DNA of 64,000 nt, taken from contig CM070546.1 in NCBI GenBank assembly GCA_036346405.1, forward strand, positions 104,910,826 through 104,974,825. The letters are read 5' to 3'. This document shows positions 1-10,870 of the stretch, one piece after another. The position numbers were made by a program, and so were the translations under genes. Origin of the DNA: Phyllostachys edulis (Eukaryota; Streptophyta; Magnoliopsida; Poales; Poaceae). The notes under the pieces were generated by a model. It made no database searches. It was not told the origin of the DNA and saw only the letters and a program-made list of their open reading frames with translations. Every line of letters begins with the position of its first letter. The first letter of the stretch is position 1.

Positions 1-57
1 ATGTGTAAATCAAATTGTAGTATGTTGTAATCTCGCATCTTTATGCGTGTGTAATCC

Positions 58-258
58 GGACTGTTCATAATATATAAGCTCACCAACCGCAGCCTGGACT
101 GTGCATAATATATAAGCCACCTACCGCAGCCTGTTGGCTTGCGCAAGTCTCAATCCTTGTCTTCAAACCTAAATTGATTTCTTATATAAGCCTCCTACCG
201 CAGCCTGTTGGCTTGCGCAAGTCTCAATCCTTGTCTTCAAACCTAAATTGATTTCTTC
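58..258. repeat. Local tandem duplications (38-bp and 74-bp units)
   Basis: A 38-bp unit beginning GGACTGT (58-95 and 96-133) overlaps a nearly perfect 74-bp unit (111-184 and 185-258) that contains TATAAGCC and GCAGCCTGTTGGCTTGCG. The 74-bp copies differ at very few positions, so the duplication is recent. No coding potential is seen. The rest of 1-660 is AT-rich. One short stretch at about 255-310 translates to IPEFVLAWAADDLVSIQ, which resembles the end of LINE-type RNase H ORFs. Nothing else is recognisable there. Confidence 0.8.
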
Positions 259-667
259 ACAATCCCGGAGTTTGTTTTAGCTTGGGCTGCTGATGATTTA
301 GTCAGTATCCAGTTAATAAAGCGATCTTTACTCTCATTTTTTTGTATATATCCCTTTCGAATCACTCATGCTGAATATTTTACTTTCAGATTGCACTGAT
401 TTATCAACAATACGCCACTCTATGACTGGAGAAGGTATGGCGGCTTAGGAGAAAACATTAATCATTATGAACTTTTAAAATACATGTCTTTTTGAGAGAA
501 GCAACAGGAAGCTACCGAGGCACCGAGCAGATTGGGACAGGCTGAGCTAAGATGAGTACAAGAGGTGTATGTTATAAACAGATAAAGCAATATAAAAGAA
601 TTCTCATCTCTATCTCTAACATATCTCTAACAACGACGTCTTCTGCTATGTAACACATTTGTTGTTG

Positions 668-1524
668 ACCTTTTCTGTCCACATTTTGCATTGCTTTGTA
701 CTCTGCTCTGTTCCTTAATAAAATTTAGGCTGGCCAATCTTCGGCCTGCCCGGCTAAATGACACGTCCACACAACTCATAGAAGCCAGACGGCACCATGC
801 GCTACATAAAAACAGATCAAACCTGGGCTAACGAAAGAAAGCATGCATGCAAACAAATGTCTCGGTCTCTCGGTCAGCCTCCTGTTTGATTGTGCATCCG
901 ATTTTCCAAATAACCTCTTCAGTCTGAACTCCGGAGTTATTTTAACTTTACTCCATCTTGGTCAGAACATTTTCCACCGTGACAGAGGAAATCACAAGAA
1001 CGAGTGCCACCGCATTAGGGGATGAAGAAAGAAACTTCTTCGTGTTAGTACAAATCGTGTTGGTACAAATCATGCCAGGAGTCCTCAAGATTTATCCTAA
1101 TGGAGCGTTTTGCGAATGGCCTCAAACCGGGAGCTGGGCTTTGTCGTACGTGACTCGACAGTGGAGGTGATTTGTGCAGGAGTGGGTAAACTAAAGCATG
1201 TCCAGCATGCGGAACATGCAGAGACAGAAGCTTGTCTTCGAGATTTGCGAGTGGCTTCATACCTCGGCATGTCGAGGGTTATTGTTGAAATGGATGCCGC
1301 AAGCATGGCGACAGACCTACAGAATGCTGAATCAATGAAGACCAGGAGCTAATGCTTTTGGCGTACGTGGAGGCGAAGGTAATTTGGTTGAATTGACCGA
1401 ATGTTTCTGGCCAGATGTAATCCCGGAGTTTGTGACGTTTGCAGTGACATCTTGGTCAGAACATTATCCACCGTGACAGAGGAGATCACAAGAACGCGTG
1501 GAGGTAGCTCGCTACGACAGGGAT
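668..1524 (+). repeat. Duplicated promoter region of the pathogen-related gene (upstream copy)
   Basis: From CTGTCCACATTTTGC onward this stretch matches 18361-18719, the region upstream of the intact pathogen-related gene, with few mismatches. It is interrupted at about 1004-1428 by a LINE-type fragment. A segment starting CATCTTGGTCAGAACATT occurs twice here (about 954 and 1447) but once downstream. The match stops at 1524 (GACAGGGAT), exactly where a gypsy LTR begins, and the matching sequence resumes near 12962. I read this as half of a tandem gene copy that was later split by insertions. Confidence 0.8.
1018..1428 (+). pseudogene. LINE-type RNase H-like fragment
   Basis: The frame at 1110-1352 encodes ELGFVVRDSTVEVICAG, then HAEHAETEACL and MSRVIVEMDAAS. 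This is the pattern of the RVT_3 RNase H-like domain found at the end of plant LINE ORFs and in related LINE-derived proteins. About 80 residues remain open; no reverse transcriptase or endonuclease is present. A likely end motif, PDVIPEFV, follows at about 1405-1428. There is no poly(A) tail. The fragment sits inside the duplicated promoter copy and is absent from the matching position near 18700, so it is a later insertion. A host gene fragment with the same domain is less likely. Confidence 0.55.
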
Positions 1525-1831
1525 TGTAACACCCTAAAAATTTTAAAAATAAAAATAGAGAATTTTTAAAACTTTTTGTATGTTATCTATACCATCTTAT
1601 TTGCCTACCTTGTCCGAGCCCCATAGCCCCTTTCTTGCCACTTCCCTTCCTCCTTTCCCCTCCACCGAGCACAGGCAAGAAAAAGGCGCAAGCACCACTT
1701 CGGCCACCGTGCCGCTGCCACCATTCTCACCGCTCGGTGAGCTCTTCGCCTCACCACCCACGGTACAACACGTTCCGGAGCCCAAACAACCTTCCCTCCT
1801 ATTAATACCATCTTATTTGCCTACCTTGTCC
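1525..1831 (+). mobile_element. Gypsy-type LTR 5' fragment
   Basis: Starts TGTAACACCCTAAAAATT, the usual start of grass Ty3/gypsy LTRs, directly abutting the duplicated promoter copy. A 25-bp block beginning ACCATCTTATTTGCC occurs at 1591-1615 and again at 1807-1831. Nineteen bases that follow the first block (GAGCCCCATAGCCCC...) reappear only after the Copia element, at 8122-8140. The LTR piece therefore carried a tandem duplication of about 216 bp before the Copia insertion. Confidence 0.6.
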
Positions 1832-2293
1832 TGTTGGGTTGATCTCGGCTAACCACCTCCGAGATTCACGGGGGTCACGCCCCACTCGCACGCCTTGATC
1901 GGGGGCGCAACCGACTTGTTGGTTTTCGGTCCCGTTCACCTAGCGCCATATAATTAGGGGACTCGGCAGGCTTTGGATCTACTGGTTCTGGGCTACGACA
2001 TCCCACACACTCCCGATCTCTCACGGGTGCTACGGTGACCGAAGACCGCAACACCGCCGTCTCCTCTACTGCTGCGAAGACCGAAGGCCTCCGTCGGAAC
2101 CGAGACGCTGCTGTGCTCGCCCACGCCAAGTCCCGGCTCTACATCGACGGATCCGGCTCCACTCCGACGCATCTACAAGCACTCATGGCTTCTTCAGTTC
2201 GGGTATGTAATCACGCTTCGCCTAATGACTAGACTAGGTGTTCATCAATTGAGATAGGGTTTAATGTTGCTTAGACTTAGATTAATGCCCACA
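1832..2293 (+). repeat. 5' LTR of Copia 1
   Basis: 462 bp, TG...CA ended, matching 7662-8116 apart from small indels. It is followed at once by the initiator tRNA-Met primer-binding site. Confidence 0.93.
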
Positions 2294-2308
2294 TTTGGTA
2301 TCAGAGCC
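2294..2308 (+). other. Primer-binding site of Copia 1 (initiator tRNA-Met)
   Basis: TTTGGTATCAGAGCC lies directly after the LTR. It is complementary to the 3' end of plant initiator tRNA-Met, the primer used by most plant Copia elements. Confidence 0.9.
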
Positions 2309-3400
2309 ACCCTAGACTCATCTTGAACCCTAATCAGTCACAACCGAACCGGATTACATGATTAGTATTTCGGATTTAGCATTTAGAAGGAGGGGAATCA
2401 AGAAATTTCGCAAAATCTCTAACGAAATCCCCAAAACCGGATCCACCCGAGCCCAAATTGGAACCCAAGAATAGTAATCGACGGCGGATACTTATGTTTT
2501 TTTGGGGATCTTTGGAGCCTCAAGCCGCCGCCTCATGTCTGTCGCCGTCGCCGACGGCTGTACTCATGCGCCAAGCCGCAATCTCAAGCCGCCGTTGGCG
2601 TGCGCGTGCCAGCGCCGCCTCGGTGAGCTCCGCATGCCGCGCCACCGATGCTCGATGCGTCGCGTCACCGTCGGCGCGTGCGTGCGGTTGCCGCTGCCTC
2701 AAGCCGCCACTCTGCGCTTCCCGCACGCTGCGCCGCCGCCGGGGCAGCCGCCTCTCTTCTTGCGATGATTCCTTGTTGGCCATTCTTGCCGCCGCCCGTT
2801 CTTTTCGAGGAGTAGGGGAGAAATCTTTGCTAGGTTTAGGGTTTTTGGGTCCTTTATCCTCTCGGGATCCATCTCAGCCGCTCAATGAAATCCAACGGCC
2901 ATCGGCGTTTCGGGCTGGTTGAAAGCAATTGAATAGGGCCGGCCGGTGGCTGAGTTTTTGGGCCGGCTAAGGCTTTAGAAAATGGGCCGGCTGTGCACTG
3001 TTTCGGGCCGGCCGAGAGAAATTTTTTATGGGCTGACTGAGAGTTAAACATTATGACTAGTTGGCTGATTAATGTTCATGAAGTTGATGCACTGTTTTTA
3101 ATTAATGTTTGGATTGCCAAATAAATATATATTATAAATAATGTTTGGTCTCTAATTAAAATTGAACCAACGAGATATTTTGATTAGAGATTTTTATGTT
3201 TTATTTTGGCATTATGTATACATATGATTATATTCTGACCAACGTTGTTTATAATCATGTGTCGCCATATTAAATTTTAAGTTCTTTTTCCATTTTCTGC
3301 CCAACGGTGATATGGATTAGAACTGTAGTTTTGCATGTTGTTAATCAAACCAACGTAGGGTTAATTGCATGCAATATATCTTTATGTTATTTTTAATTTT
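2309..3400 (+). other. Untranslated leader of Copia 1
   Basis: About 1.1 kb between primer-binding site and gag. The first part (2500-2800) is very GC-rich and gives long arginine/alanine-rich frames on both strands that I take as compositional. At 2935-3030 the motif GGGCCGGC recurs several times. The remainder is AT-rich. No protein family is recognised. Confidence 0.6.
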
Positions 3401-3402
3401 TG

Positions 3403-4192
3403 CAGCAATAAACGCTTCAAATGTTGCCGCCACAATTGACAACATTGAATAGCTTGCGGGAAGCAATTTTCCCGCTTGGAAAGAAAGAATTTCAGTTGTC
3501 CTTGGAGTTTTAGACCTTGACTATGCGTTAAGGGTGACCCCTCCCATTCCCCCACCGACGGTGAGGAAAATTATGATGAGAAAAAGAAAACTTATGACAC
3601 TAATCTTTGAAAAATGGGAGCGGTCCAACCTTTATCACCGATGATAATGAAGACCTCTATCTCAGTTGGGATCAGGGGAGCAATCCCAGATTCCGAAAAT
3701 GCTAAGGAGTACCTGGCTTCAGTTGAGGAGAAATTCAGAGGCTCCACTAAAGTCTATGCCAGTACTTTAATCCAAAGGCTCTTAACCACTAAGTATGACG
3801 GGTCCGGTAGCATAAGAGAGCATATCATGATGATGACTGATATGGCTGGAAAGCTCAAGGGCATGGACATGGAGATATCTGATGGTTTCCTAGTCCATTT
3901 TATTATGACCTCTCTTCCTTCTGACTACACTGCTTTTAAGATAAATTACAATACTCAGAAAGATAAATGGAGCATGAGCGATTTAATCGCCATGTGTGTC
4001 CAGGAGGAAGAAAGGATAAGGACCGAAAAGAAAGATCTTGTGAATCAAGTTGGCGGTCCTAACAAAAGGAAGTTCTCAGGGGACTTCAAATCCAAGAAAA
4101 AGCTGCATTACTCCCTAATTCAGATAAGTCGGGGCCTAAGGTGCACAATACACCTAAGCCCCATGTTGCTCATTGGAGCACTTAAAGGATGA
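3403..4192 (+). pseudogene. Copia 1 gag (UBN2-type) remnant
   Basis: The Copia capsid-like Gag would package the element RNA in cytoplasmic particles. A first stretch (about 3403-3560) reads FPAWKERISVVLGVLDLDYAL after an in-frame stop. The open frame at 3614-4192 continues with ENAKEYLASVEEKF, LIQRLLTTKYDGSGSIREH and a KGMDMEISDGFLVHFIMTSL segment, all typical of UBN2/retrotran_gag_2. The expected C-x2-C-x4-H-x4-C zinc knuckle after about 4190 is only a damaged relic (CHFYKQWAF...YDC). At least one nonsense codon and one frameshift separate the pieces, so this is not functional. Confidence 0.8.
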
Positions 4193-5258
4193 ATGTCACT
4201 TCTACAAGCAATGGGCATTTTCGTATGATTGTGTCGGTTTTATGAAGTGGCTCGCAAAAAGGGTAATGATACAATAACATTTATTGATGAAACTCTTTAT
4301 GCTGATTTCTCCCTTAAGTCTTGGTGGATTGACTCGGTGCAAGCGTGCACGTTACCAACTCTTTACAGGGATTCCATACCACGAGAACACTAAGAAAGGG
4401 GGAGCGAAGTCTTAGAGTTGCGGATGGAAAGGAAGCTGAAGTTGAATCAGTTGGATCTGTTTCATTAGTTTTAGATAGCGGCTTCATACTTCGTCTTAAT
4501 AATGTAGTCTATGTTCCTTCCATAAGGAGGAATTTGATTTGATTTCTTTATTGGGCGATGATGGTTTTAAGTGTAATTTTGGAAACAATAAGTGCATTAT
4601 TGCATTTAATTCAAATAATGTTGGTCTTGCTTTTAGACAAGACAAGCTCTATATGCTTTCCTTAATGAATCTCATGTATCTTTGAATGTATGTGATGCTA
4701 AGCGTAAAAATAATGATGAGACTTCTTCAAACCTGTGGCCTTGTCGTTTAGGCCACATTTCGAGGGGAGAATGGGCGTCTCATTAAGGAAGAAATTCTCC
4801 ACCCATTAGATTTCTCTAACTTAGACCATTGCATTGATTGCATTAAAGGAAAATATGTAAAGCAAATAAAGAAGGAGCCACTCGCAAGACAGGACTCTTA
4901 GAATTAATTCATACTTATATTTGTGGTCCTTTTCTGTGACATCGGTGGATGGTTTTGATTCCTTCATCACATTCATCGATGATTTCTCCGTTATGGTTAT
5001 ATCTTTCCCATTAAAGACCGATCTGAGTCGCTTGACAAATTCAAGATATTTAAGGCTGAAGTTAAAAATCAGCACAACCTAAGAATTAAAGTAGTAAGAT
5101 CGGACTGTGGGGGAGAATATTACGGGAAACATGCCCCTTATGGGCAAATTCCTGGCCCTTTCGCTAAGTTCCTTCAGGAAAATGGTATTGTTGCCCAGTA
5201 TTCTACACCAGGTGAACCTCAGCAGAATGGGGTAGCTGAACGACGTAATCGTACACTT
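4190..5258 (+). pseudogene. Copia 1 protease and N-terminal integrase remnants
   Basis: SLKSWWIDS at about 4316 matches the aspartic protease entry of Copia polyproteins, where DSGA is the catalytic motif; the frame breaks just after DS. The frame at 4345-4542 then encodes RKGERSLRVADG and RLNNVVYVPSIRRNLI, which is the downstream half of the protease. The GAG-pre-integrase zinc-binding region (LGHISRG, DHCIDCIKGK) and the start of the integrase core (FITFIDDFS) follow at about 4740-5010 in shifted frames. Several frameshifts and stops make this region non-coding today. Confidence 0.75.
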
Positions 5259-6860
5259 ATGGATATGGTACGGAGCATGCTTAGCTATTCTACTTTGCAA
5301 ACTGGTTTGTGGATGGAAGCACTAAAGACGGCCGCACATATTCTTAATCGGGTTCCCAGTAAATCAGTACCTAAGACACCTTATGAATTATGGACTGGGA
5401 GGAAACCAAGTTTGAAATATTTACGAGTGTGGGGTTGTCGTGCTGAAGCTAAGATTTTTAATCCACATATTGGGAAATTAGATCATAAGACAGTAAGTTG
5501 CCATTTTATTGGGTACCTTGAAAGATCCAAAGGGTATCGATTTTACTGTCCTGATAGGATAACTAAGTTTGTAGAAACAAGACACACTGTGTTCTTAGAG
5601 AATGACGAGGACCTGGAGCCCAGGAAAATAGATCTTGAAGAGAAGCGGGTTTATGTTCCTTCACCGCTTATCCCAGAGATCTTTATTCCTGTGCCTTAGG
5701 TGGTTGCACCTCTAGTACAGAATACTGTTGTCGCACCCACTGTTGAGGTCTCTGAAATTCCTAATGTCGTACCTAATGATGAGCCTCAACAATCCCCTGT
5801 AATAGCTGTTGAACCTATTAGAAGATCACAGCGGGAGAGAAGATCTGCCATCCCAAATGATTATGTTGTTTATATGAATGAGGATATTAATGATATAGGG
5901 AAGGTAGAAGATCCCACCTCTTATAAGGAGGCCATGATAAGTGAACATTCTTCTAAGTGGCTTGATGCCATGAAGGATGAACTAAAGTCTATGAGCACTA
6001 ATGATGTATGGGACTTAGTAGAAATTCCTGACGGAGTCAAAACAGTAGGTTGTAAATGGGTCTACAAAACCAAGCATGACTCTAAGGGAAATATCGAAAG
6101 GTTCAAAGCAAGGCTTGTAGCAAAAGGCTTTTCACAAAGAGAGGGGATTGACTATAATGACACTTTTTCTCCTGTCTCAACTAAAGATTCATTCAGAATT
6201 GTTATGGCACTTGTAGCTCATTATGATTTAGAGCTACATCAGATGGATGTTAAGACAACATTCCTTAATGGCGACTTGCAAGAAAACGTTTTCATGGCTC
6301 AACCGGAAGGCTTTGTCGTGGAAGGCAAGGAGCATATGGGATGTCGACTTAAGAAATCAATTTATGGCTTAAAGCAAGCGTCAAGGCAATGGTACCTCAA
6401 ATTCGATAAGGTCACAAGGAATTTTGGGTTTAAGGAAAATGAAGTTGATAACTGCATATATGTTAAGTTCAAGGGGAGTAAATTCACCATCTTAGTTCTT
6501 TATGTGGATGACATCTTATTGGCTAGCAATGATAAAAATATGCTTTATGAGACCAAGAGATTTCTTTCATCTAATTTTGATATGAAGGATCTTGGTGATG
6601 CCTCTTACGTTCTTGGCATTGAAATTCACCGAGATAGGTCCAAAGGAGTATTAGGTTTATCTCAGAAGGCATACATTGACAGAGTACTAAAGAGATATAA
6701 TATGCATAAGTGCTCGCTCGCTTTGCTCCTATTGTTAAGGGCGATAAGTTTGGGACATTTCAATGTCCAAGGAACCAATATGAAACCGATCGATGAAGTC
6801 GGTTCATTATGCTTCAGCTGTCGGAAGCATTATGTATGCTCAAGTATGTACGCGCCCTGA
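5259..6860 (+). pseudogene. Copia 1 integrase C-terminal half and reverse transcriptase
   Basis: Two open frames (5259-5699 and 5700-6860) lie in the same reading frame and are separated by one TAG codon. The first contains the end of the integrase: MDMVRSMLSYS, AAHILNRVPSKSV, TPYELWTGRKPSL and the GCRAEAKIF segment. The second holds RVT_2 reverse transcriptase: VGCKWVYKTKHDSKGNIERF, RLVAKGFSQREGIDY, QMDVKTTFLNG, KKSIYGLKQASRQWY and the catalytic VLYVDDILLAS. The frame degenerates after YNMHKCS (about 6710), where a shift leads into the RNase H frame. Reverse transcription would occur in cytoplasmic particles; with the stop and shifts this copy cannot do so. Confidence 0.9.
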
Positions 6861-7495
6861 TTTAGCTTTTGTAACCGGGATGCTTGGCAGATATCAGTCA
6901 AATCCAGGACCGGACCACTGGAAGGTCGTTAAGAAAGTCTTGCGTTATATGCAAGCTACTAAACATTTCATGCTCACATATAAGAATTCTGACAACCTTG
7001 AAGTTGTTGGTTATTCAGATTCAGATTTTGCGGGATGTGTTGATACTAAGAAATCCACGTCAGGTTATATCTTCACACTCACGAGGAGCTATCTCGTGGA
7101 AAAGCTCAAAACAAACCCTTACGGCATCTTCAACGATGCAAGCTGAGTTTGTGGCATGTTATGAGGCTACCGGGCAGGTTGTATGGCTTAAGAACTTTAT
7201 CCCGAGACTTAGAGTGGTAGACAGCATCTCTAAACCACTCACCTTATACTGCGATAACGAACCCGCAGTCTTTTATGCGAGTAACAACAAGTCAAGTGGT
7301 CTTGCCAAACACATTGACATTAAGTACCATGTTGTGAAAGATGTAATCCAGATCAAACCATTAGTATCAAGCATATTAGTACTAAGTCAATGCTTGCGGA
7401 TCCGCTTACTAAAGGCTTACCACCCAATATCTTTCGTGATCATGTTGCCGCATGGGTTTATTGGAAAGCCTCGATTACGGATAAAAGGACCTTAA
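6793..7495 (+). pseudogene. Copia 1 RNase H remnant
   Basis: SVHYASAVGSIMYAQVCTRP, LGRYQSNPGPDHWKVVK and VVGYSDSDFAGCVDTKKSTS (6793-7080) are followed, one frameshift later, by GAISWKSSKQTLTASSTMQA, EFVACYEATGQVVWLKNFI and LTLYCDNEPAVFYASNNKSS (7080-7340). This is the Copia RNase H that would degrade template RNA. At least one frameshift inactivates it. From about 7500 to 7661 only the 3' untranslated part and purine tract of the element are present. Confidence 0.85.
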
Positions 7496-7661
7496 AGCAA
7501 ACCAACTCCCATCAAGTATAATGAATATCCATTTCAAGATAGGATAGTACACTATAGGTCGTGGTCGTATGACACTTCATTGGCCATGCGACGTATTACC
7601 TTGGTATCTTTGTTTTATTGAGAATGGGCTTATGATGTTAGCCTTACGATCAAAGGGAGAA

Positions 7662-8116
7662 TGTTGGGTTGATCTCGGCTAACCACCTCCGAGATTCATG
7701 GGGTCACGCCACTCTGGCGCTACCGATCGGGGCGCAACCGACTTGTTGGTTTTCAGTCCGTTCACCTAGAGCCATATAATTAGGGACTCGGCGGGCTTTG
7801 GATCTACTGGTTCGAGCTACGACATCCCACACACTCCCGATCTCTCACGGGGCAAGCACGGTGACCAAGACCGCAACACCGCTGTCTCTCTATCTGCTGC
7901 GAAGACCGAAGGCCTCCGTCGAACCGAGACGCTGCCGTGCTCGCCACGCCAAGTCCCGGCTCTACATCGACGGATCCGCCCACTCCGACGCATCTACAAG
8001 CACTCATGGCTTCTTCGGTTCGGGTATGTAATCACGCTTCCGCTCTAATGATTAGACTAGGTGTTCATCAATTGAGATAGGGTTTAATGTTGCTTAGACT
8101 TAGATTAATGCCCACA
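7662..8116 (+). repeat. 3' LTR of Copia 1
   Basis: 455 bp, TGTTGGG...CCCACA, preceded by the tract CAAAGGGAGAA and followed by the duplicated target TGTCC. Confidence 0.93.
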
Positions 8117-8139
8117 TGTCCGAGCCCCATAGCCCCTTT

Positions 8140-8920
8140 CACTACTACAGGACCGACATATAGCAACACCGGTATGTGTTGTTGTATGTACGAAAAAGTG
8201 TTGCTGCTGATTCTAGCAACACAAATGTTAAGTGTTGTTATAGGTGGTGTTGCTAGGATGAGCATGTGCAACACAAATTAAATGTTGTTATACATAAGAA
8301 TAGGTGTTGCTGACATATAGGGCCTGCAACGCATTTCTCTATTTATAACAACACATGTGGCACATATTTCAACAAAGATCGCAAACACTTGTCAAGAACA
8401 CATGTTTGTTATCGACAATACATTTTTATGGTCATTGCATATTTGTAGCAAATTCAACAACATAATGAAATAATAATTATTTATGCAATTTATGGCAAGA
8501 CACAAACTATTATCACAATATTTTTCATCCAATGTTTGAGAATATAAAAATTATATAACTCAATATGAGAACACCAAAAGATAGATTGCATTGCACATGG
8601 AAATAAATAAAGGTATTGTCATTCACATCATTCCATACATCAACCGGAGTTTGTTGAAAATGCTAAACATGATAAAAAAGTCTAAATTGAGTCCTAAAAG
8701 CCAAACATAAGTATCGCTAGCTAATCTTTATGAAGTTTCTTCTTCGCCTTGATGAGTTGGTGAGGAATAGATCCAAATAGAAAATTCAACCATTAACCTT
8801 TTCAACTCGCATGGAAAACAATAAATTGTAGGGTTATAAGTATGTATGATATAGAGATAACTCATTGAAAGTAAAGCAAACCAAGACAAACATACAAAAG
8901 TTGAAGGACAACCTGCATGG
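8140..8920 (+). mobile_element. CACTA-like transposon terminus with AGCAACAC subterminal repeats
   Basis: CACTACTACAGGACC at 8140 is the terminal signature of En/Spm (CACTA) elements. It is followed within 250 bp by many copies, in both orientations, of AGCAACAC / GTGTTGCT (8163, 8200, 8214, 8250, 8306 and others), as expected for transposase-binding subterminal repeats. I found no matching inverted end to the right in this window, so the element is truncated or its other end has diverged. No transposase is visible here. From about 8400 to 8920 the DNA is AT-rich with no recognisable gene. Confidence 0.65.
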
Positions 8921-8962
8921 TACTTGAATCAAAGATCCCCACTCCATGGTGCATCATCATTA

Positions 8963-9223
8963 TCATCGGAAGAATTCTGGGAAGGACCACATGATGAACC
9001 TAGCATAGGTGACATCCTCCAGGAACTCTATGTGAGCAGCTCTGCCGATCATGGTGTTCAGGTTCCGTCCCTGGGTGGACTGGTCGAAGTTCACATCGCA
9101 GCGCATGAACACCTGCGTTTCAGACGAGGGCGCACGGATCTGGTCTAAGCAGTTGTTGAGCATTTCAGTAAACAGTTGCCCCTTCTTCGAGTTATCCGAC
9201 GACGAGGCAGGGCAGAGATCCAT
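8963..9223 (-). pseudogene. Exon-like fragment of an unrecognised gene
   Basis: The minus strand is open for 86 codons and includes MLNNCLDQIRAPSSETQ and FMRCDVNFDQSTQGRNLNT followed by AAHIEFLEDVT. Composition is balanced and protein-like, unlike the AT-rich surroundings. I do not recognise the family. It lies inside the insertion that splits the upstream pathogen-related copy, next to fragments of TOL and V-ATPase genes, so a captured exon is the simplest reading. A chance open frame cannot be excluded. Confidence 0.35.
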
Positions 9224-9477
9224 TCTTGCTGAATGATACGGGACATAACCATCCTACCAGAGCAAGAGAATGTGTCAGGGCATGCGACACAAGCATTGTA
9301 GATGATGACAGAGGTTTGCGAAGTGCAACATTGTGATTGTATTTACATGTAAGCTCGTGATGTCTAAAGCTTAGAGACCGGAAAAAGAATACTGGGCATA
9401 CGAAGTACCTGGGGTGACGATACCAAAATAATGTTTTTGAAGTTCTCCAGTGTCTTCAGCTGAAAAAAGATACGAAG

Positions 9478-10870
9478 ATGAGTTCATACACCAAGTTCAA
9501 CGATACCAAAATAATGTTTGCGCAAAGCAATGTTAGCAATAACAACCAGAACCCTGCCATCTCTTCTACATTAAACTCAAATCCTAATCTCTCGGCACCA
9601 CAAGCGTATCCTGCTCCACAGCATCATGTTCCACCACAGCAGCCTTCTCCATATTCTAATGGGTTGACTTCCAATACAATGACACCTTATGATCAACGTT
9701 CTGACCTAAACTCAGCAAGTTCATGGAATGGTCAGTTTGCTCATGGAATGGTTCTGCCACAGTAGGCACCAAATTATGGTACTAACACTATCTTCTATAT
9801 TCTGAGCTTCTAATATATTATCTTAGTATTATTTTTTGTTTTTTTATCTATCTGGTTCAAAAGCTCATGTATATACTTCTTGCTATATACTCCCTCCGTC
9901 CCTAAATAGATGCAATTTGAATGTGTGCAGTCAAAGTTTGAAAACTTTGACCACTAACATACACACAACTATTTAGATTTGTCACAGAAATGATATTAGT
10001 AGGTTTATTGCAAAAAGTAATTCGATATCACTATATGATAAAATTTATAATAACATTAATTAGAAAAGTAACGGTCAGAGGTGTGTATTGAAGACCATGC
10101 CAATGTCCGAAATGACATCTATTTAGGAACAGAGGGTGTTTTTTTTTAAATGCTATTTATGTACTAGTTGTTTTCCAAGAGAGCACAGGGTGAAGACTTT
10201 TTTTTGGTTTGTTTGTGAAGTATTTTTTTTAGCTCTACCTTTGTTCTTGACAGGTCAAGATGATCAAAGCAGCGACCTCCCACCACCACCCTGGGAAACT
10301 CAGCCTGCAGAAAGACCTGGCGGGTTGGCAATGCCATCAGGACAACTTGGAGGCATTCAACCCCAACCTGTTCAAGTCGATCAGCCTGGGCAAGTTGCAC
10401 CGTTGCAACCAATGCAGACTGCACAACCAGGAGAAATGCAATTTCAACTAGGATTTGGAGAGCAGCTCGGGGCTCAACAACCGCAACCCATACCAAACAC
10501 GCAGTATGGGGGAATGTATCCTCCAATGCAAGGCCACCAAGCAGCGGGCATGTATCTCCAACAGATGGCAGTAGATTTCTACCAGCAACAGATGTATGGT
10601 GGCCAGATGGCCGGTTATGGCTATGGTCAGCAGCCAGGAGGCTACTATGTTCCGAACGCTGCATATGCATATGCCAGTGCAAACGAGCTTTCTCAGAGAA
10701 TGAATGGGCTCTCGATGCAAGACAGCAGTTTGTATGGCACACCTGCATCCTCCGCCCTTCAGCAGCCAAATAGGCAAACCAGACCTGAAGATTCGCTCTT
10801 CGGTGATCTTGTTAACATCGCCAAAACAAAACCTGGCAAAACTGCAGCTAATAAGACTGGTGACTTGTAA
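9478..10870 (+). pseudogene. TOM1-like (TOL) ESCRT adaptor, C-terminal fragment
   Basis: TOL proteins bind ubiquitinated cargo through VHS and GAT domains and feed it to the ESCRT pathway at endosomes. Only the C-terminal low-complexity tail is here. Exon A (9478 to about 9779) reads MFAQSNVSNNNQN, then proline/glutamine-rich sequence to NYG. Exon B (about 10257-10870) begins QDDQSSDLPPPPWETQ, continues with GQMAGYGYGQQPGGYY, and ends PEDSLFGDLVNIAKTKP before a TAA stop. The intron has GT and TTGACAG borders and contains a Stowaway MITE. A TAG at 9763-9765 sits where glutamine is expected, and VHS/GAT exons are absent. A 20-bp block (ACGATACC...) is repeated 83 bp apart at the 5' edge. Assignment rests on remembered family motifs. 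Confidence 0.7.
9890..10136. mobile_element. Stowaway (Tc1/mariner) MITE
   Basis: About 247 bp with terminal CTCCCTCCGTCCCTAAATAG and the imperfect inverse TATTTAGGAACAGAGGG at the right end, next to TA at 9888-9889. This is the classic grass Stowaway end. The last bases of the right end have decayed. It lies in the intron of the TOL fragment. Confidence 0.9.

Larger units (their letters stand above)
1832..8116 (+). mobile_element. Copia LTR retrotransposon 1, complete but decayed
   Basis: Two LTRs starting TGTTGGGTTGATC and ending CCCACA (1832-2293 and 7662-8116) enclose gag-pol in Copia order: integrase before reverse transcriptase and RNase H. The target-site duplication TGTCC is perfect (1827-1831, 8117-8121). 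A primer-binding site (TGGTATCAGAGCC) follows the 5' LTR. A purine tract, CAAAGGGAGAA, precedes the 3' LTR. Length is 6.3 kb. The LTRs differ by several substitutions and indels (462 against 455 bp), and the coding region has stops and frameshifts, so the element is old and non-autonomous. Confidence 0.95.

Noticed and set aside
954..1497. LINE insertion with a 50-bp target-site duplication
   Set aside because: The second repeat is preceded by another promoter segment, so a local tandem duplication explains the pattern better than an unusually long target duplication.
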